Shown piece after piece: positions 38,073-46,238 of a stretch of 64,000 bases of DNA. The position numbers were made by a program, and so were the translations under genes. Below the pieces are notes generated by a model. It was not told the origin of the DNA. It saw only the letters and a program-made list of their open reading frames with translations, and did no database searches. Location: positions 2,418,001 to 2,482,000 of the forward strand of contig NZ_CP117167.1 of assembly GCF_028596025.1 (NCBI RefSeq), read 5' to 3'. Every line of letters starts with the position of its first letter. Positions within the stretch are counted from its first letter, which is position 1. This DNA comes from Mucilaginibacter jinjuensis (lineage in GTDB: Bacteria; Bacteroidota; Bacteroidia; Sphingobacteriales; Sphingobacteriaceae).

Positions 38073-39440
38073 ATGAAACATCTATTCAAGGGGCTTTTAA
38101 TTTGTCTGCTGGCTACTTCTGTTGCCCGCGCGCAAGATAAACACGTCGTATTAATCAGTATAGACGGCTTACGTCCCGAATTTTACCTCGACCCAACATG
38201 GGGCATGGTCAACGTTCGCCAGGCCATGAAAACCGGTACCTACGCACAGGGCGTGCGCGGTAGTTTCCCAACGGTAACTTACCCGTCGCACACTACCATC
38301 ATCAGTGGGGTATTGCCGGCCAAACATGGTATTTACTACAATACACCGGTTGAGCCGCTGGGTATTACCGGTAAATGGTTTTGGTATTATAAAGACATAA
38401 AGGTACCAACCATCTGGACGGCGGCCAAAGGTGCCGGTTTAGTTACTGCCGGTGTAAGCTGGCCTGTAACTGTTGGCGCACCTATTGATTATAACCTGCC
38501 CGAGTTTGTAATACTGCCGAAAAACAAAGGCGAGAAAAAGGACGAGATCAAAGCTTTATATGATGAATCGAACCCTAAATCGCTTTTCCAGGAAATGCAG
38601 GATAATGCCATTGGAAAGCTGAATGAGGAGTACGGCGCAACCATAGATAATAATACTAACGACCAGAATAAATCGCGCATGGCGGCTTACATTTTACGTA
38701 GATACAAACCAGCGTTCCTGGCTATCCATATCGGGTTAACCGACCATTTTCAGCATGAGCAAGGCCGCGATGGCGATAAAGTACGCTCAGCTGTGGTAGG
38801 GGTAGATGTAGCCATCAAAACCATCATGGATGCCGTTGAAATGGCAGGCATGCGCGAGAACACCACCTTTATTATAACCGGGGATCATGGGTTTGTTGAC
38901 ATCAATACACAATTTAACCCTAACGTAATGCTGGCCAAAATTGGTTTATACAATAACGATGATAAAGAAAACTGGAAAGCTTACTTTCAGCAAAGCGGTG
39001 GTTCTGCATTCCTGATATTGCGCGACCCGAAAGACAAAGCTTCATTAGAAAAAGTAAACAAAGCCCTTGCAGAATTACCTGCCGGTATTAAAAAGCTTTT
39101 CCATGTGCTAGATAAGAAACAAATTGCCGAAGCACAGGGCGACCCTAATGCAGCATTGGCACTGGCGGCTTATCAAGGCATTTGCTTTGGAGCAACTGCC
39201 ACAGGCGAACTGCTTACGTCAGCCAAAGGCGGTACACACGGCTATCTGCCTACTGATTTTAAAGACATTCAAACCGGCTTTCTTGCGTTCGGACGCGGCA
39301 TAAAGCAAGGTGTGGTTTTACCCGTGATTGGTCAAGAAGATATTGCACCGCTTATATCTAACCTATTGAACCTTCAAATGACTGACATGGACGGTGTTGT
39401 TTATCCGGGGATGTTGGTGCCTGAAAAGAAAGGTAAATAA
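38073..39440 (+). CDS. Ectonucleotide pyrophosphatase/phosphodiesterase-like protein
   Basis: 455 residues. A signal peptide (FKGLLICLLATSVARAQ) is followed by the alkaline-phosphatase superfamily fold: VVLISIDGLRPEF with the first metal Asp, GSFPTVTYPSHTTIISGVLPAKHGI with the nucleophile Thr in FPTVTYPSH, LTDHFQHEQG, FIITGDHGFVDI and GGTHGYLP. This is the type I phosphodiesterase/NPP group, which hydrolyses phosphodiester or pyrophosphate bonds such as nucleotides and lysophospholipids. It ends the susCD-phosphoesterase group and is followed by a strong hairpin. Confidence 0.92.
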   Translation: MKHLFKGLLICLLATSVARAQDKHVVLISIDGLRPEFYLDPTWGMVNVRQAMKTGTYAQGVRGSFPTVTYPSHTTIISGVLPAKHGIYYNTPVEPLGITGKWFWYYKDIKVPTIWTAAKGAGLVTAGVSWPVTVGAPIDYNLPEFVILPKNKGEKKDEIKALYDESNPKSLFQEMQDNAIGKLNEEYGATIDNNTNDQNKSRMAAYILRRYKPAFLAIHIGLTDHFQHEQGRDGDKVRSAVVGVDVAIKTIMDAVEMAGMRENTTFIITGDHGFVDINTQFNPNVMLAKIGLYNNDDKENWKAYFQQSGGSAFLILRDPKDKASLEKVNKALAELPAGIKKLFHVLDKKQIAEAQGDPNAALALAAYQGICFGATATGELLTSAKGGTHGYLPTDFKDIQTGFLAFGRGIKQGVVLPVIGQEDIAPLISNLLNLQMTDMDGVVYPGMLVPEKKGK

Positions 39441-39471
39441 CACAGGTATATTCAATTGTATGCGTTATGTA

Positions 39472-39507
39472 ATTAAATCGTGATCCCAACCGGGATCACG
39501 ATTTAAT
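39472..39507 (+). terminator. Perfect 16-bp stem terminator
   Basis: ATTAAATCGTGATCCC, the loop AACC, then the exact complement ending GATTTAAT. It lies 31 bp after the NPP-like gene and can end transcription in either direction. Confidence 0.88.
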
Positions 39508-39550
39508 ATAGATATTTTTTTACTTTGGTGTATTAAAAGCCCTGGTTGTA

Positions 39551-40138
39551 ATGAAACACGAATTACCCTGCTGGTACGATGAGCTCAGGAAAAAATATCC
39601 GATAGTAACCGAAGACGAGTGGCGTTTGCTTGATTTGATGGCCACCGTTAAGCAAGTTAAAAAAGGTGATTCGTTTTTGAAGTATGGGAAGGTTGCACGT
39701 TTTTCGGCCTTTGTAATTTCGGGCACGTTTAAATTTTCAATCCAGGACGAAGATGGTAACGAAAAGATCATTAAATTCGGCTTCCCTAATGATTTTCTGG
39801 CCAATTGCGAAAGCTATAATAAAAAAGCCCCGTCTGCCGTAAGTATTACAGCATTGGAAGATGCAGTAGTGCTAAGAATCAATATCAAAAAACTACAGCC
39901 GCTCTACGATCTCCACATGAACCTGCTGCATGTAAACCTGCAGTTGTACCAGGAAATACTGGAGCAGCAGTCAGAGCATCAATATATTTTATCCTTAAAA
40001 AGTCCGTTACGTCGTTACCGTTACCTGTTAGAACGCCGGCCGGCCATCATCCAAAAAATATCGCTCACTAATATCGCGCGTTACCTGTATATCAGCCGCG
40101 AAGCCTTAAGCCGGGCGAGATTATTTATGTTGAAATAA
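39551..40138 (+). CDS. Crp/Fnr-family transcriptional regulator
   Basis: 195 residues. Residues 20-115 are a cyclic-nucleotide-binding-type beta barrel (VKKGDSFLKYGKVARFSAFVISGTFKFS, IIKFGFPNDFLANCES). Residues about 150-195 include SLTNIARYLYISREALSRAR, the recognition helix of a winged HTH. The nucleotide-binding PRAARTS-type motif is absent, as is usual for Bacteroidota paralogues, so the effector is unknown. A CRP-like dyad lies 9 bp after its stop and before the hydrolase gene, a likely target. Confidence 0.92.
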   Translation: MKHELPCWYDELRKKYPIVTEDEWRLLDLMATVKQVKKGDSFLKYGKVARFSAFVISGTFKFSIQDEDGNEKIIKFGFPNDFLANCESYNKKAPSAVSITALEDAVVLRINIKKLQPLYDLHMNLLHVNLQLYQEILEQQSEHQYILSLKSPLRRYRYLLERRPAIIQKISLTNIARYLYISREALSRARLFMLK

Positions 40139-40147
40139 AAGCGCTTT

Positions 40148-40163
40148 TGTGACTGAAGTCACT
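40148..40163. promoter_or_regulatory. CRP/FNR-like dyad
   Basis: TGTGACTGAAGTCACT contains the perfect inverted repeat GTGACT-GA-AGTCAC and fits the TGTGA-N6-TCAC pattern of CRP sites. It lies 44 bp before the alpha/beta hydrolase ATG. Confidence 0.6.
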
Positions 40164-40206
40164 AACTGAAATATTCCCCAACCATAGCTTTGTTTCAAAA
40201 ATAGAG

Positions 40207-40908
40207 ATGAAACAAAGCATAATATTACTCCACGGGCTATTTGGGGGATTAAGTAACTGGAAAGAGGTAGTCAACCATTTCGGAAAACGGTTTGATATTT
40301 ATATTCCGGAGCTGCCCATATACGAGAAATATAAAACAGATAGCCTCGAACATTTACTCAATTTTCTGGAAGGGTTTATTGCAGCCAATAAACTTGAGGA
40401 TGTTATTCTTGTCGGCAATTCATTGGGCGGGCACGTTGCTATTCTTTACACACTCAAATACCCCGCTAATGTTGCAAAACTGGTGTTGACAGGTAGTTCT
40501 GGATTGTATGAAAATACCCAGGTGGGTAGTTATTTGAAGCGTGGAAACTATGTTTACATCAAAGAACGGGTTGCCGCAACATTTTATGACCCTGCCATAG
40601 CTACTGATGAACTTGTTGCCGAAGTATTGCAGGTAACTACCAATACCTTTAAATGCCTTTGCGCTGTTAAAACTGCAAAATCGGCCCAACGGAATAATGT
40701 GCTTGTGCACCTTCCCCAAATTTTGACACCTGTTTTATTGATATGGGGTAATGAAGACCAGATTACACCATTGTCTGTTGCCAAAGAGTTTAAGCAACAC
40801 TTATCAAATTCGAAGCTTGTGATACTGCCAGAATGCGGACATGCCCCGATGATGGAGAAACCGGAAGAGTTTAATGAGGTATTAGAGCAATTCTTGTTGA
40901 TTAATTGA
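40207..40908 (+). CDS. Alpha/beta hydrolase
   Basis: 233 residues. The oxyanion segment IILLHGLFGGLSNW, nucleophile elbow VGNSLGGHVA (Ser), acid IWGNEDQITP (Asp) and ECGHAPMMEKPEEF (His) form a complete triad. It has no signal peptide and a normal length for small esterase/hydrolase members. The C-terminal cap is short. The substrate is not predictable. The upstream Crp-family gene and the dyad at 40148-40163 suggest regulation by that protein. Confidence 0.92.
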   Translation: MKQSIILLHGLFGGLSNWKEVVNHFGKRFDIYIPELPIYEKYKTDSLEHLLNFLEGFIAANKLEDVILVGNSLGGHVAILYTLKYPANVAKLVLTGSSGLYENTQVGSYLKRGNYVYIKERVAATFYDPAIATDELVAEVLQVTTNTFKCLCAVKTAKSAQRNNVLVHLPQILTPVLLIWGNEDQITPLSVAKEFKQHLSNSKLVILPECGHAPMMEKPEEFNEVLEQFLLIN

Positions 40909-40927
40909 AAGTATTGCCGAATCCCAA

Positions 40928-41536
40928 CTAAACCTTCTGCACGCACCAGGTAGTCATGGCACGCATATTTTGTACGTTAGTGGTTTTTAGTGGTTCGTAC
41001 AATACACCCAGTTCATCGGTATATTTTAGCAGCCTTTGTTCGTCTACTAAATAACGTTCGCTGCCGTCTCGTAATAAATAGCGGTGGTTGCCTAAGGGCT
41101 TTACCAATGTTTCTATCCCGATATCTGATGCCAGCCTTGCAAAAAAGTAGCCACCCGGTTTTAATACCCGGAATATAGAGCGCAGCATGCTTTCGAAATG
41201 CTGTTCGTCTTTCGCAAAATGTAGTACAGCGTTGCAGATAATTAAATCGAATTCGGCATCGTTATACGGCAGATCTTCAGCTGTGCTTACTATAAAATTT
41301 GATAGCAGATTATCTGGTGCAAGCGCTGCTGATAATTGCTTAACCGTTTCAATCGCGGCAGGATTCGGGTCGATCCCAAAAACCTCATAGCCATTGCGTA
41401 AAAAATAAAACAGGTTTCGCCCGCTGCCACAGCCTACATCCAGTACTTTTTCAGCGTTATCATAACGGCCTTTCAGCAACTGATCGAACAGGTAAATATC
41501 AATGTTGCCGTAGGTTTGGAGCAGTGTGTTTTGCAT
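40928..41536 (-). CDS. Class I SAM-dependent methyltransferase (Methyltransf_11-like)
   Basis: 202 residues. Motif I is KVLDVGCGSGRNLFYF; the acidic residue of motif II is in VFGIDPNPAAI; LPYNDAEFDLIICNAVLHF and VLKPGGYFFARLA are motifs III/IV. The layout is like that of tellurite-resistance TehB-type and many unassigned methyltransferases. It converges on the hydrolase gene with 19 bp between stops. No operon partner is visible. Confidence 0.88.
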   Translation of the reverse strand: MQNTLLQTYGNIDIYLFDQLLKGRYDNAEKVLDVGCGSGRNLFYFLRNGYEVFGIDPNPAAIETVKQLSAALAPDNLLSNFIVSTAEDLPYNDAEFDLIICNAVLHFAKDEQHFESMLRSIFRVLKPGGYFFARLASDIGIETLVKPLGNHRYLLRDGSERYLVDEQRLLKYTDELGVLYEPLKTTNVQNMRAMTTWCVQKV

Positions 41537-41687
41537 AATGGATGTTGAGTAAACAAATTAGATAATGCGGTGTAAAAGTGCAAGTCTATTTATAAGAAAA
41601 TGCCTGTTCAAAACTTGAATAAAATATTTTGGCAATAATTAGAAGACAATTTTCTACTTTGGGTATCTGACCCTTTAACCATTTATT

Positions 41688-42011
41688 ATGTTTTATTTTC
41701 TAATCCTTATCGCCGTTCTTTTGTTTGTTGCACACGTTGTGCTGTTAATTGCTTCATTCGTTGGCCCTAAATTCGGTTCTTCACGCTATTTTTATTCGCA
41801 TCTTACCTTGTGGCTTACAGGTATAACCGTTTGTATACTTGCAGTATTGTACAGTGGCGAGCACCGCTCGGGCTTTTTAGATTATTTCAATACGCCTTCA
41901 CGGGTTGTAATGATCATCGTTTTCACCTTTGCTTTATCCCTGGTTGCACATGGTATAGTAAAGTTTATTGTGCTGCCATTGGTTAAGAAAAATAGAGTTG
42001 GGGTGCATTGA
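41688..42011 (+). CDS. Small membrane protein of unknown function
   Basis: 107 residues with three predicted membrane segments (about 1-28, 43-62 and 73-97) and a basic C-terminus KKNRVGVH. No family is recognised. It stands alone, 150 bp after the methyltransferase start, and is followed by a structured palindromic element. Confidence 0.65.
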   Translation: MFYFLILIAVLLFVAHVVLLIASFVGPKFGSSRYFYSHLTLWLTGITVCILAVLYSGEHRSGFLDYFNTPSRVVMIIVFTFALSLVAHGIVKFIVLPLVKKNRVGVH

Positions 42012-42051
42012 GGAGCTTCATTTATCAGGATTTATAATTTTGAGTAGATTA

Positions 42052-42154
42052 TACCCCTTATTAAAGTCAGTGGTGTTGGCACTGCCATTGCATTCCCCTA
42101 AATTAGGGGAACACTACTGTCTGTGCAATTTGCAACAGCATTAAATAAGGGGTA
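42052..42154. repeat. Nested palindromic element, MITE-like or bidirectional terminator
   Basis: Outer arms TACCCCTTATT (from 42052) and AATAAGGGGTA (to 42154) enclose a second perfect palindrome, TTCCCCTAA-A-TTAGGGGAA, at 42093-42111. The element fills the gap between two convergent genes. Confidence 0.5.
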
Positions 42155-42213
42155 AAAAACCAAGAAAATCAGACTTATGGGCACACAGTAATTCCCAGGG
42201 AGAGATTTGAAAC

Positions 42214-43455
42214 TCATTCTTTCGCCGGCTGCAGCAATCGCTTTGCAACCGGCCTTATTGTTAAACCTTGTACCAATATCGAGAACACGACAATCATATA
42301 AGTAATCAACACAAACTCGTCGCGGTACATATTGGTTTCGAGTGATAGGGCTAGAGCTACCGAAATGCCGCCGCGCAGGCCGCCCCAGGTGAGTATGGCT
42401 ACTGCATTTTGCTCGAATTTGATTTTGTATTTGAGTACAGATACGGGTAGTATTACCGAAATCCACCGCGCTAGTAATACCAGCACTATTGATATACCGC
42501 CAATCAATAAAACAGGTGTGCTTATTTTAATGATTAGCATTTCGAGGCCAATCAACAGAAACAGTATGGCGTTCAAGATCTCATCTATCAGTTCCCAAAA
42601 TTTTTCGATATAATCCTGGGTTAATGCAGAAACGCCTTTGCCTTTTACCTTGTTGCCTAAAATAATGCCGGCCACAACCATAGCCAACGGGCCTGAGACA
42701 TGTAAATGCCCGGCTACCAGGTAACCGCCCATTACAACAGCAAGGGTTATCATTACTTCAACTTTGTAATCATCTATTGAGCGTAAAGCCAGGTAGCCGA
42801 TGTAGCCAATCACTGCACCGAAAATTAAACCACCCACTGCTTCCTGTAAAAAAAGTTCAGCTACATTTAATGCCGAGAAATTGCCAGAGCGTGCCACCTC
42901 GGCAATACTGATAAATACCACAACGGCAACGCCATCATTAAATAATGATTCGCCCGATATTTTGAGTTCTAAAGATGCGGGGATCTTAGCTTGTTTAAGG
43001 ATACCTAAAACGGCAATAGGGTCGGTTGGCGAAATTAATGCGCCAAATAGCAGGCAGTATATAAAAGGGATAGGGAAATGAAATACTTGAAACAGGTACC
43101 AAACCATACCGCCCACTAAAAAGGTTGAGATAAGCGTGCCCGCAGTTGCCAGGATAATAATAGGCCAGCGCTCTGCTTTTAATTTACCGGCATCAATGTG
43201 GATAGCCCCGGCAAACAGTAAAAAGCTGAGCATAAAGTTCATCAGCACATTCTCAAAATCGATAGATGTAACCATCATAATCGCTTTTTTCGAGAGCAGA
43301 AAATTAGAATTACCGGTAACCACCAATACCACAGAACTAATTAACGATAAGGCCATAATACCGATGGTTGGCGGTAACTTAATCCATCGATGGTTGATGT
43401 AGGCAAATATGGCGGCAATTACAACGGTTATGGTAAGGATTTCGTTAATGTTCAT
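42214..43455 (-). CDS. Na+/H+ antiporter, CPA1 family
   Basis: 413 residues with about twelve membrane segments. Diagnostic segments are LLFAGAIHIDAGKL, LLFGALISPTDPIAVLGILK, and SGESLFNDGVAVVVFI with the ion-binding Asn-Asp pair, followed by WGGLRGGISVALALSL. It has no large cytoplasmic C-terminal regulatory domain. It exchanges Na+ (or K+) for protons at the inner membrane. It stands alone on the minus strand. Confidence 0.93.
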   Translation of the reverse strand: MNINEILTITVVIAAIFAYINHRWIKLPPTIGIMALSLISSVVLVVTGNSNFLLSKKAIMMVTSIDFENVLMNFMLSFLLFAGAIHIDAGKLKAERWPIIILATAGTLISTFLVGGMVWYLFQVFHFPIPFIYCLLFGALISPTDPIAVLGILKQAKIPASLELKISGESLFNDGVAVVVFISIAEVARSGNFSALNVAELFLQEAVGGLIFGAVIGYIGYLALRSIDDYKVEVMITLAVVMGGYLVAGHLHVSGPLAMVVAGIILGNKVKGKGVSALTQDYIEKFWELIDEILNAILFLLIGLEMLIIKISTPVLLIGGISIVLVLLARWISVILPVSVLKYKIKFEQNAVAILTWGGLRGGISVALALSLETNMYRDEFVLITYMIVVFSILVQGLTIRPVAKRLLQPAKE

Positions 43456-43535
43456 TCAAATGAAATTAGCAGGATCAATAGGTGTTGATCTACTAATTAT
43501 AAGAATAAAAAATCGAATTCTACAGTACTATCGTC

Positions 43536-44447
43536 TTATTGAATTAGTACCTGCCTGAAAGCCACGCTATCCCCTTTAAAAGTATCAAAATCAACCGCGT
43601 GTTTAATGCCGTTTACAGTGGCCTTGCTGCTGTGCTGCCAAAACTGCCATTTGCTGGCCTGGCTAATCCGTTGCTCAGGCTGATCGTAATGGGCAATCCA
43701 TAACGGGTACTCATCAAAATAGCCTTTCAGATAATCTGTGTAGAAACTCAGGCCCGAATAAATAATGGGTTTAACCGGACTGCGGTATTTGAGAAAAGAA
43801 AGGCAGGCATCCAGTTGGATCCGCATTTGCTCGGGCGATACGCCATCCATTTTTTCAATGTCAACCACCAGAGGCATATCGTTTGGCTCGAGTTTGGCTG
43901 TTTTTAAGAACCATTTGGCTTGGGTTTTACCATCCTTCTCCGGCCGGAAAAAATGGTATGCACCGCAGATAAGCCCGGTTTTGGCAGCCTCGCGCCAGTT
44001 ACGCTGAAAGGTTGGATCGATATAATTAACACCATCTGTGGCCTTAATAAATGCGAAGGTGAGGTGCAGGCCATTCTCATCCATAGCCTTAACCTTTGGC
44101 CAGTCTATTTTGCCTTGGGCATAAGATACATCGATACCATGTATGGTATATTTCTCAGAAACGTGGATATTGAAGCTTTTATAGTTGCGGTAGTCTGGAT
44201 CTTCGCCAATGTCGTTAATCCAGTGCCATGCGCCCTTAAAGCCACTTACCACAAACTTATAGTACAAAGGCGAAAATAAGATGAGCAGTAAAACGCCGAT
44301 AATAATCGGCCCGTAAGCAAAGCTCCTTTTAGCAGGCTCGGGCTGTTTGGTTTTGGTAGAGGCGCGGGGTTTGGTCACCCGTTTAGCCGCCGGTTTTTTG
44401 GGTACGGTTGTCTTGGTAGTTCGCGGAGTTTTTGGGGCAGTAGTCAC
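43536..44447 (-). CDS. Membrane-anchored GH25 lysozyme
   Basis: 303 residues. The first 45 residues are Lys/Thr/Pro/Arg-rich (TPRTTKTTVPKKPAAKRV) and are followed by one membrane segment (about 46-68, YGPIIIGVLLLILFSPLYYKFVV). The catalytic domain begins IHGIDVSYAQGKIDWPKVK, with FAFIKATDG, GAYHFFRPEKDG, PLVVDIEKMDG and LWIAHYDQP, matching GH25 muramidases with the acidic pair in DIE. The basic tail should be cytoplasmic and the enzyme periplasmic. It probably remodels peptidoglycan. Confidence 0.92.
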   Translation of the reverse strand: MTTAPKTPRTTKTTVPKKPAAKRVTKPRASTKTKQPEPAKRSFAYGPIIIGVLLLILFSPLYYKFVVSGFKGAWHWINDIGEDPDYRNYKSFNIHVSEKYTIHGIDVSYAQGKIDWPKVKAMDENGLHLTFAFIKATDGVNYIDPTFQRNWREAAKTGLICGAYHFFRPEKDGKTQAKWFLKTAKLEPNDMPLVVDIEKMDGVSPEQMRIQLDACLSFLKYRSPVKPIIYSGLSFYTDYLKGYFDEYPLWIAHYDQPEQRISQASKWQFWQHSSKATVNGIKHAVDFDTFKGDSVAFRQVLIQ

Positions 44448-44555
44448 CCTGCAAATTTAGCGGAATTGTGCTTAAGTATAAGGGGTGTTGATAAACATCA
44501 GCCTAATAAAAATCTAAGTCATAAATAATCAGTATGATGTAAACATACCTTGCGC

Positions 44556-45164
44556 TTAGTGTACCAGCATCTCTTTCAGTTTATGAAAAGAATTGTACGG
44601 GCCGATAGATAGCGTGCTGTTTACCAGCCAAACCGGGATACTGCCGCCGGGATCAACGCTGAAGGTATAATCAATACTGAGTTTATGTTCGTTTACAACT
44701 GTAACCTTCCATAGCGCAGAGGAGTAGGGTACACGTATAAAGCTTTTATCCTTCGGCAGATAATCGGGCAGGCTTATGGCTTGTATTTCAAATTTGTTGG
44801 GTTCTTTGTCGGGCAGTATGGTGAGTTGCACTATCAAATCACGGTCGCGAAGTGGCCAGGGCAGGTGCGAGATAGAGTGGTAGATGATCTGCTGCGGGCT
44901 AACGGTTTTTAGCATATTATTGCTCTTGGTGCTGTATACCCATTTACCGTAATTATTAATATCAAGCAGGGTTTTTATCAGGTGCTCTTTGGTGGTTTCC
45001 AGTTCGCAAACAACGCGTAATTCCTTTAAATTGCCTGATAGTGGTTTACGGGTATAAATCTCGATGCCATTTTCATTTCGCTTTAATTCCCAGGCACCCT
45101 GGCTATGAGCTATGGAGATACATAAGAGCAGGAAAGCGAAAATGAGCAACGGGCTTTTTATCAT
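44556..45164 (-). CDS. START/lipid-transfer-like domain protein, secreted
   Basis: 202 residues from ATG 45164, which begins a signal peptide (MIKSPLLIFAFLLLCISIAHSQ). The frame runs upstream to 45311, but those residues are unlike a signal. The domain (WELKRNENGIEIYTRK, VVCELETTKEHLIKTLLDI, WVYSTKSNNML, YHSISHLPWPLRDRDLIVQ) is that of bacterial START proteins, which bind lipids or other hydrophobic ligands in a helix-grip cavity. The ligand is unknown. Confidence 0.88.
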   Translation of the reverse strand: MIKSPLLIFAFLLLCISIAHSQGAWELKRNENGIEIYTRKPLSGNLKELRVVCELETTKEHLIKTLLDINNYGKWVYSTKSNNMLKTVSPQQIIYHSISHLPWPLRDRDLIVQLTILPDKEPNKFEIQAISLPDYLPKDKSFIRVPYSSALWKVTVVNEHKLSIDYTFSVDPGGSIPVWLVNSTLSIGPYNSFHKLKEMLVH

Positions 45165-45382
45165 CAGCTTGATTTTATGGTAATAGCCACCATGACATTT
45201 CTTTGACAAATTTAAGGTTATAACGACCTGAATAATCATTTGTTTCAAACTATTGATTACTATAATGTTATGCTTTTGTGAGTTTTGCTCCGGCCGAAAA
45301 TCTTTTAACAAATGTCCATTTTAAAGCTTCATTTTTGCCGATTTTTCAATAGTACTCCATAAGCTAAAAAGTATATTTGCTC

Positions 45383-46159
45383 ATGGCTAAAATAAAGGTT
45401 GCAACACTAAGTCTGCTCGTAGTTTTATTGCTCACATCCTTTAAAATATATCCCGATAAAAAGCAGTATTTGCTCATGGGCTTCGGCATTGTAGAATTGT
45501 TTACCTCTGAAGGCGATGCCAGTTGCCCGGCTGCCGATGAAACCCTTATCCATTTAAGTAAAGAGTTTGCCGGTAAACCTGTTTACCTGTTAAGTTTCCA
45601 TGTTGACTACTGGGATAACAAAGGCTGGAAAGACCCCTACAGTGATCGTGAATTTACTGAGCGCCAGCATCATTATAACCAACTATTACACACCGATGCC
45701 TATACGCCGCAGGCTATTTTTAACGGCAAGCAGGAAATGATAGGTTCTGAAACCGATAACCTGCGCACGTTAATAAAAGCATCGTTAAAAGTATTTACCG
45801 ATAATGTAATTAGTATAGGAGCCGCTATTGATGGCAACCGGCTTACAGTTAATTACCAGTTGCACTCTGTTTCTGATGATGAAATGGTAAACATAGCTTT
45901 GGTACAGGAGCGCGTTACCGATAAAGTAACCGCAGGCGCAAATAAAGGTACAACCATTAGCAATGTTAATGTGGTACGTGTTTTTAAAACCATTAATGCT
46001 GGTAAAATAACCGGGGCTACGCAACTAACCATTCCGCCTGATATGGAGGGGCACCCGTTCCGTATTATTGCTTATATCCAAAGCAAAAGTACCTGGAAAG
46101 TTATTGCCGGTAATACCGTAGTAATCAGCACAACCAAAACAGTAAAGCATCTGTATTAA
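45383..46159 (+). CDS. DUF1223-type thioredoxin-like protein, one redox cysteine missing
   Basis: 258 residues from ATG 45383; a TTG two codons earlier is less likely. A signal or anchor (ATLSLLVVLLLTSFKIY) is followed by VELFTSEGDASCPAADETL, the site where DUF1223 proteins normally read GCSSCPPAD. The first Cys of the CxxC is Asp here, so only one cysteine remains. HVDYWDNKGWKDPYS and TPQAIFNGKQEMIGS match the family. The loss should abolish thiol-disulfide exchange; a different role is likely. Confidence 0.88.
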   Translation: MAKIKVATLSLLVVLLLTSFKIYPDKKQYLLMGFGIVELFTSEGDASCPAADETLIHLSKEFAGKPVYLLSFHVDYWDNKGWKDPYSDREFTERQHHYNQLLHTDAYTPQAIFNGKQEMIGSETDNLRTLIKASLKVFTDNVISIGAAIDGNRLTVNYQLHSVSDDEMVNIALVQERVTDKVTAGANKGTTISNVNVVRVFKTINAGKITGATQLTIPPDMEGHPFRIIAYIQSKSTWKVIAGNTVVISTTKTVKHLY

Positions 46160-46238
46160 AATAGATACAAGATCTTAATTGCTTGTTTTTAATAATTTCA
46201 CTTATTTGCGAGCGCAATTCTGCCTGTTATCCTAAATT

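Noticed and set aside
42098..42466. Minus-strand 122-codon frame overlapping the antiporter
   Set aside because: It lies in another frame of the antiporter 3' end and the palindromic element, with no protein-like features.
45372..45379. TATATTTG as a promoter for the DUF1223 gene
   Set aside because: It ends 3 bp before the start codon, and the nearest TTTG is 34 bp away, too far for a standard promoter; it is left unassigned.
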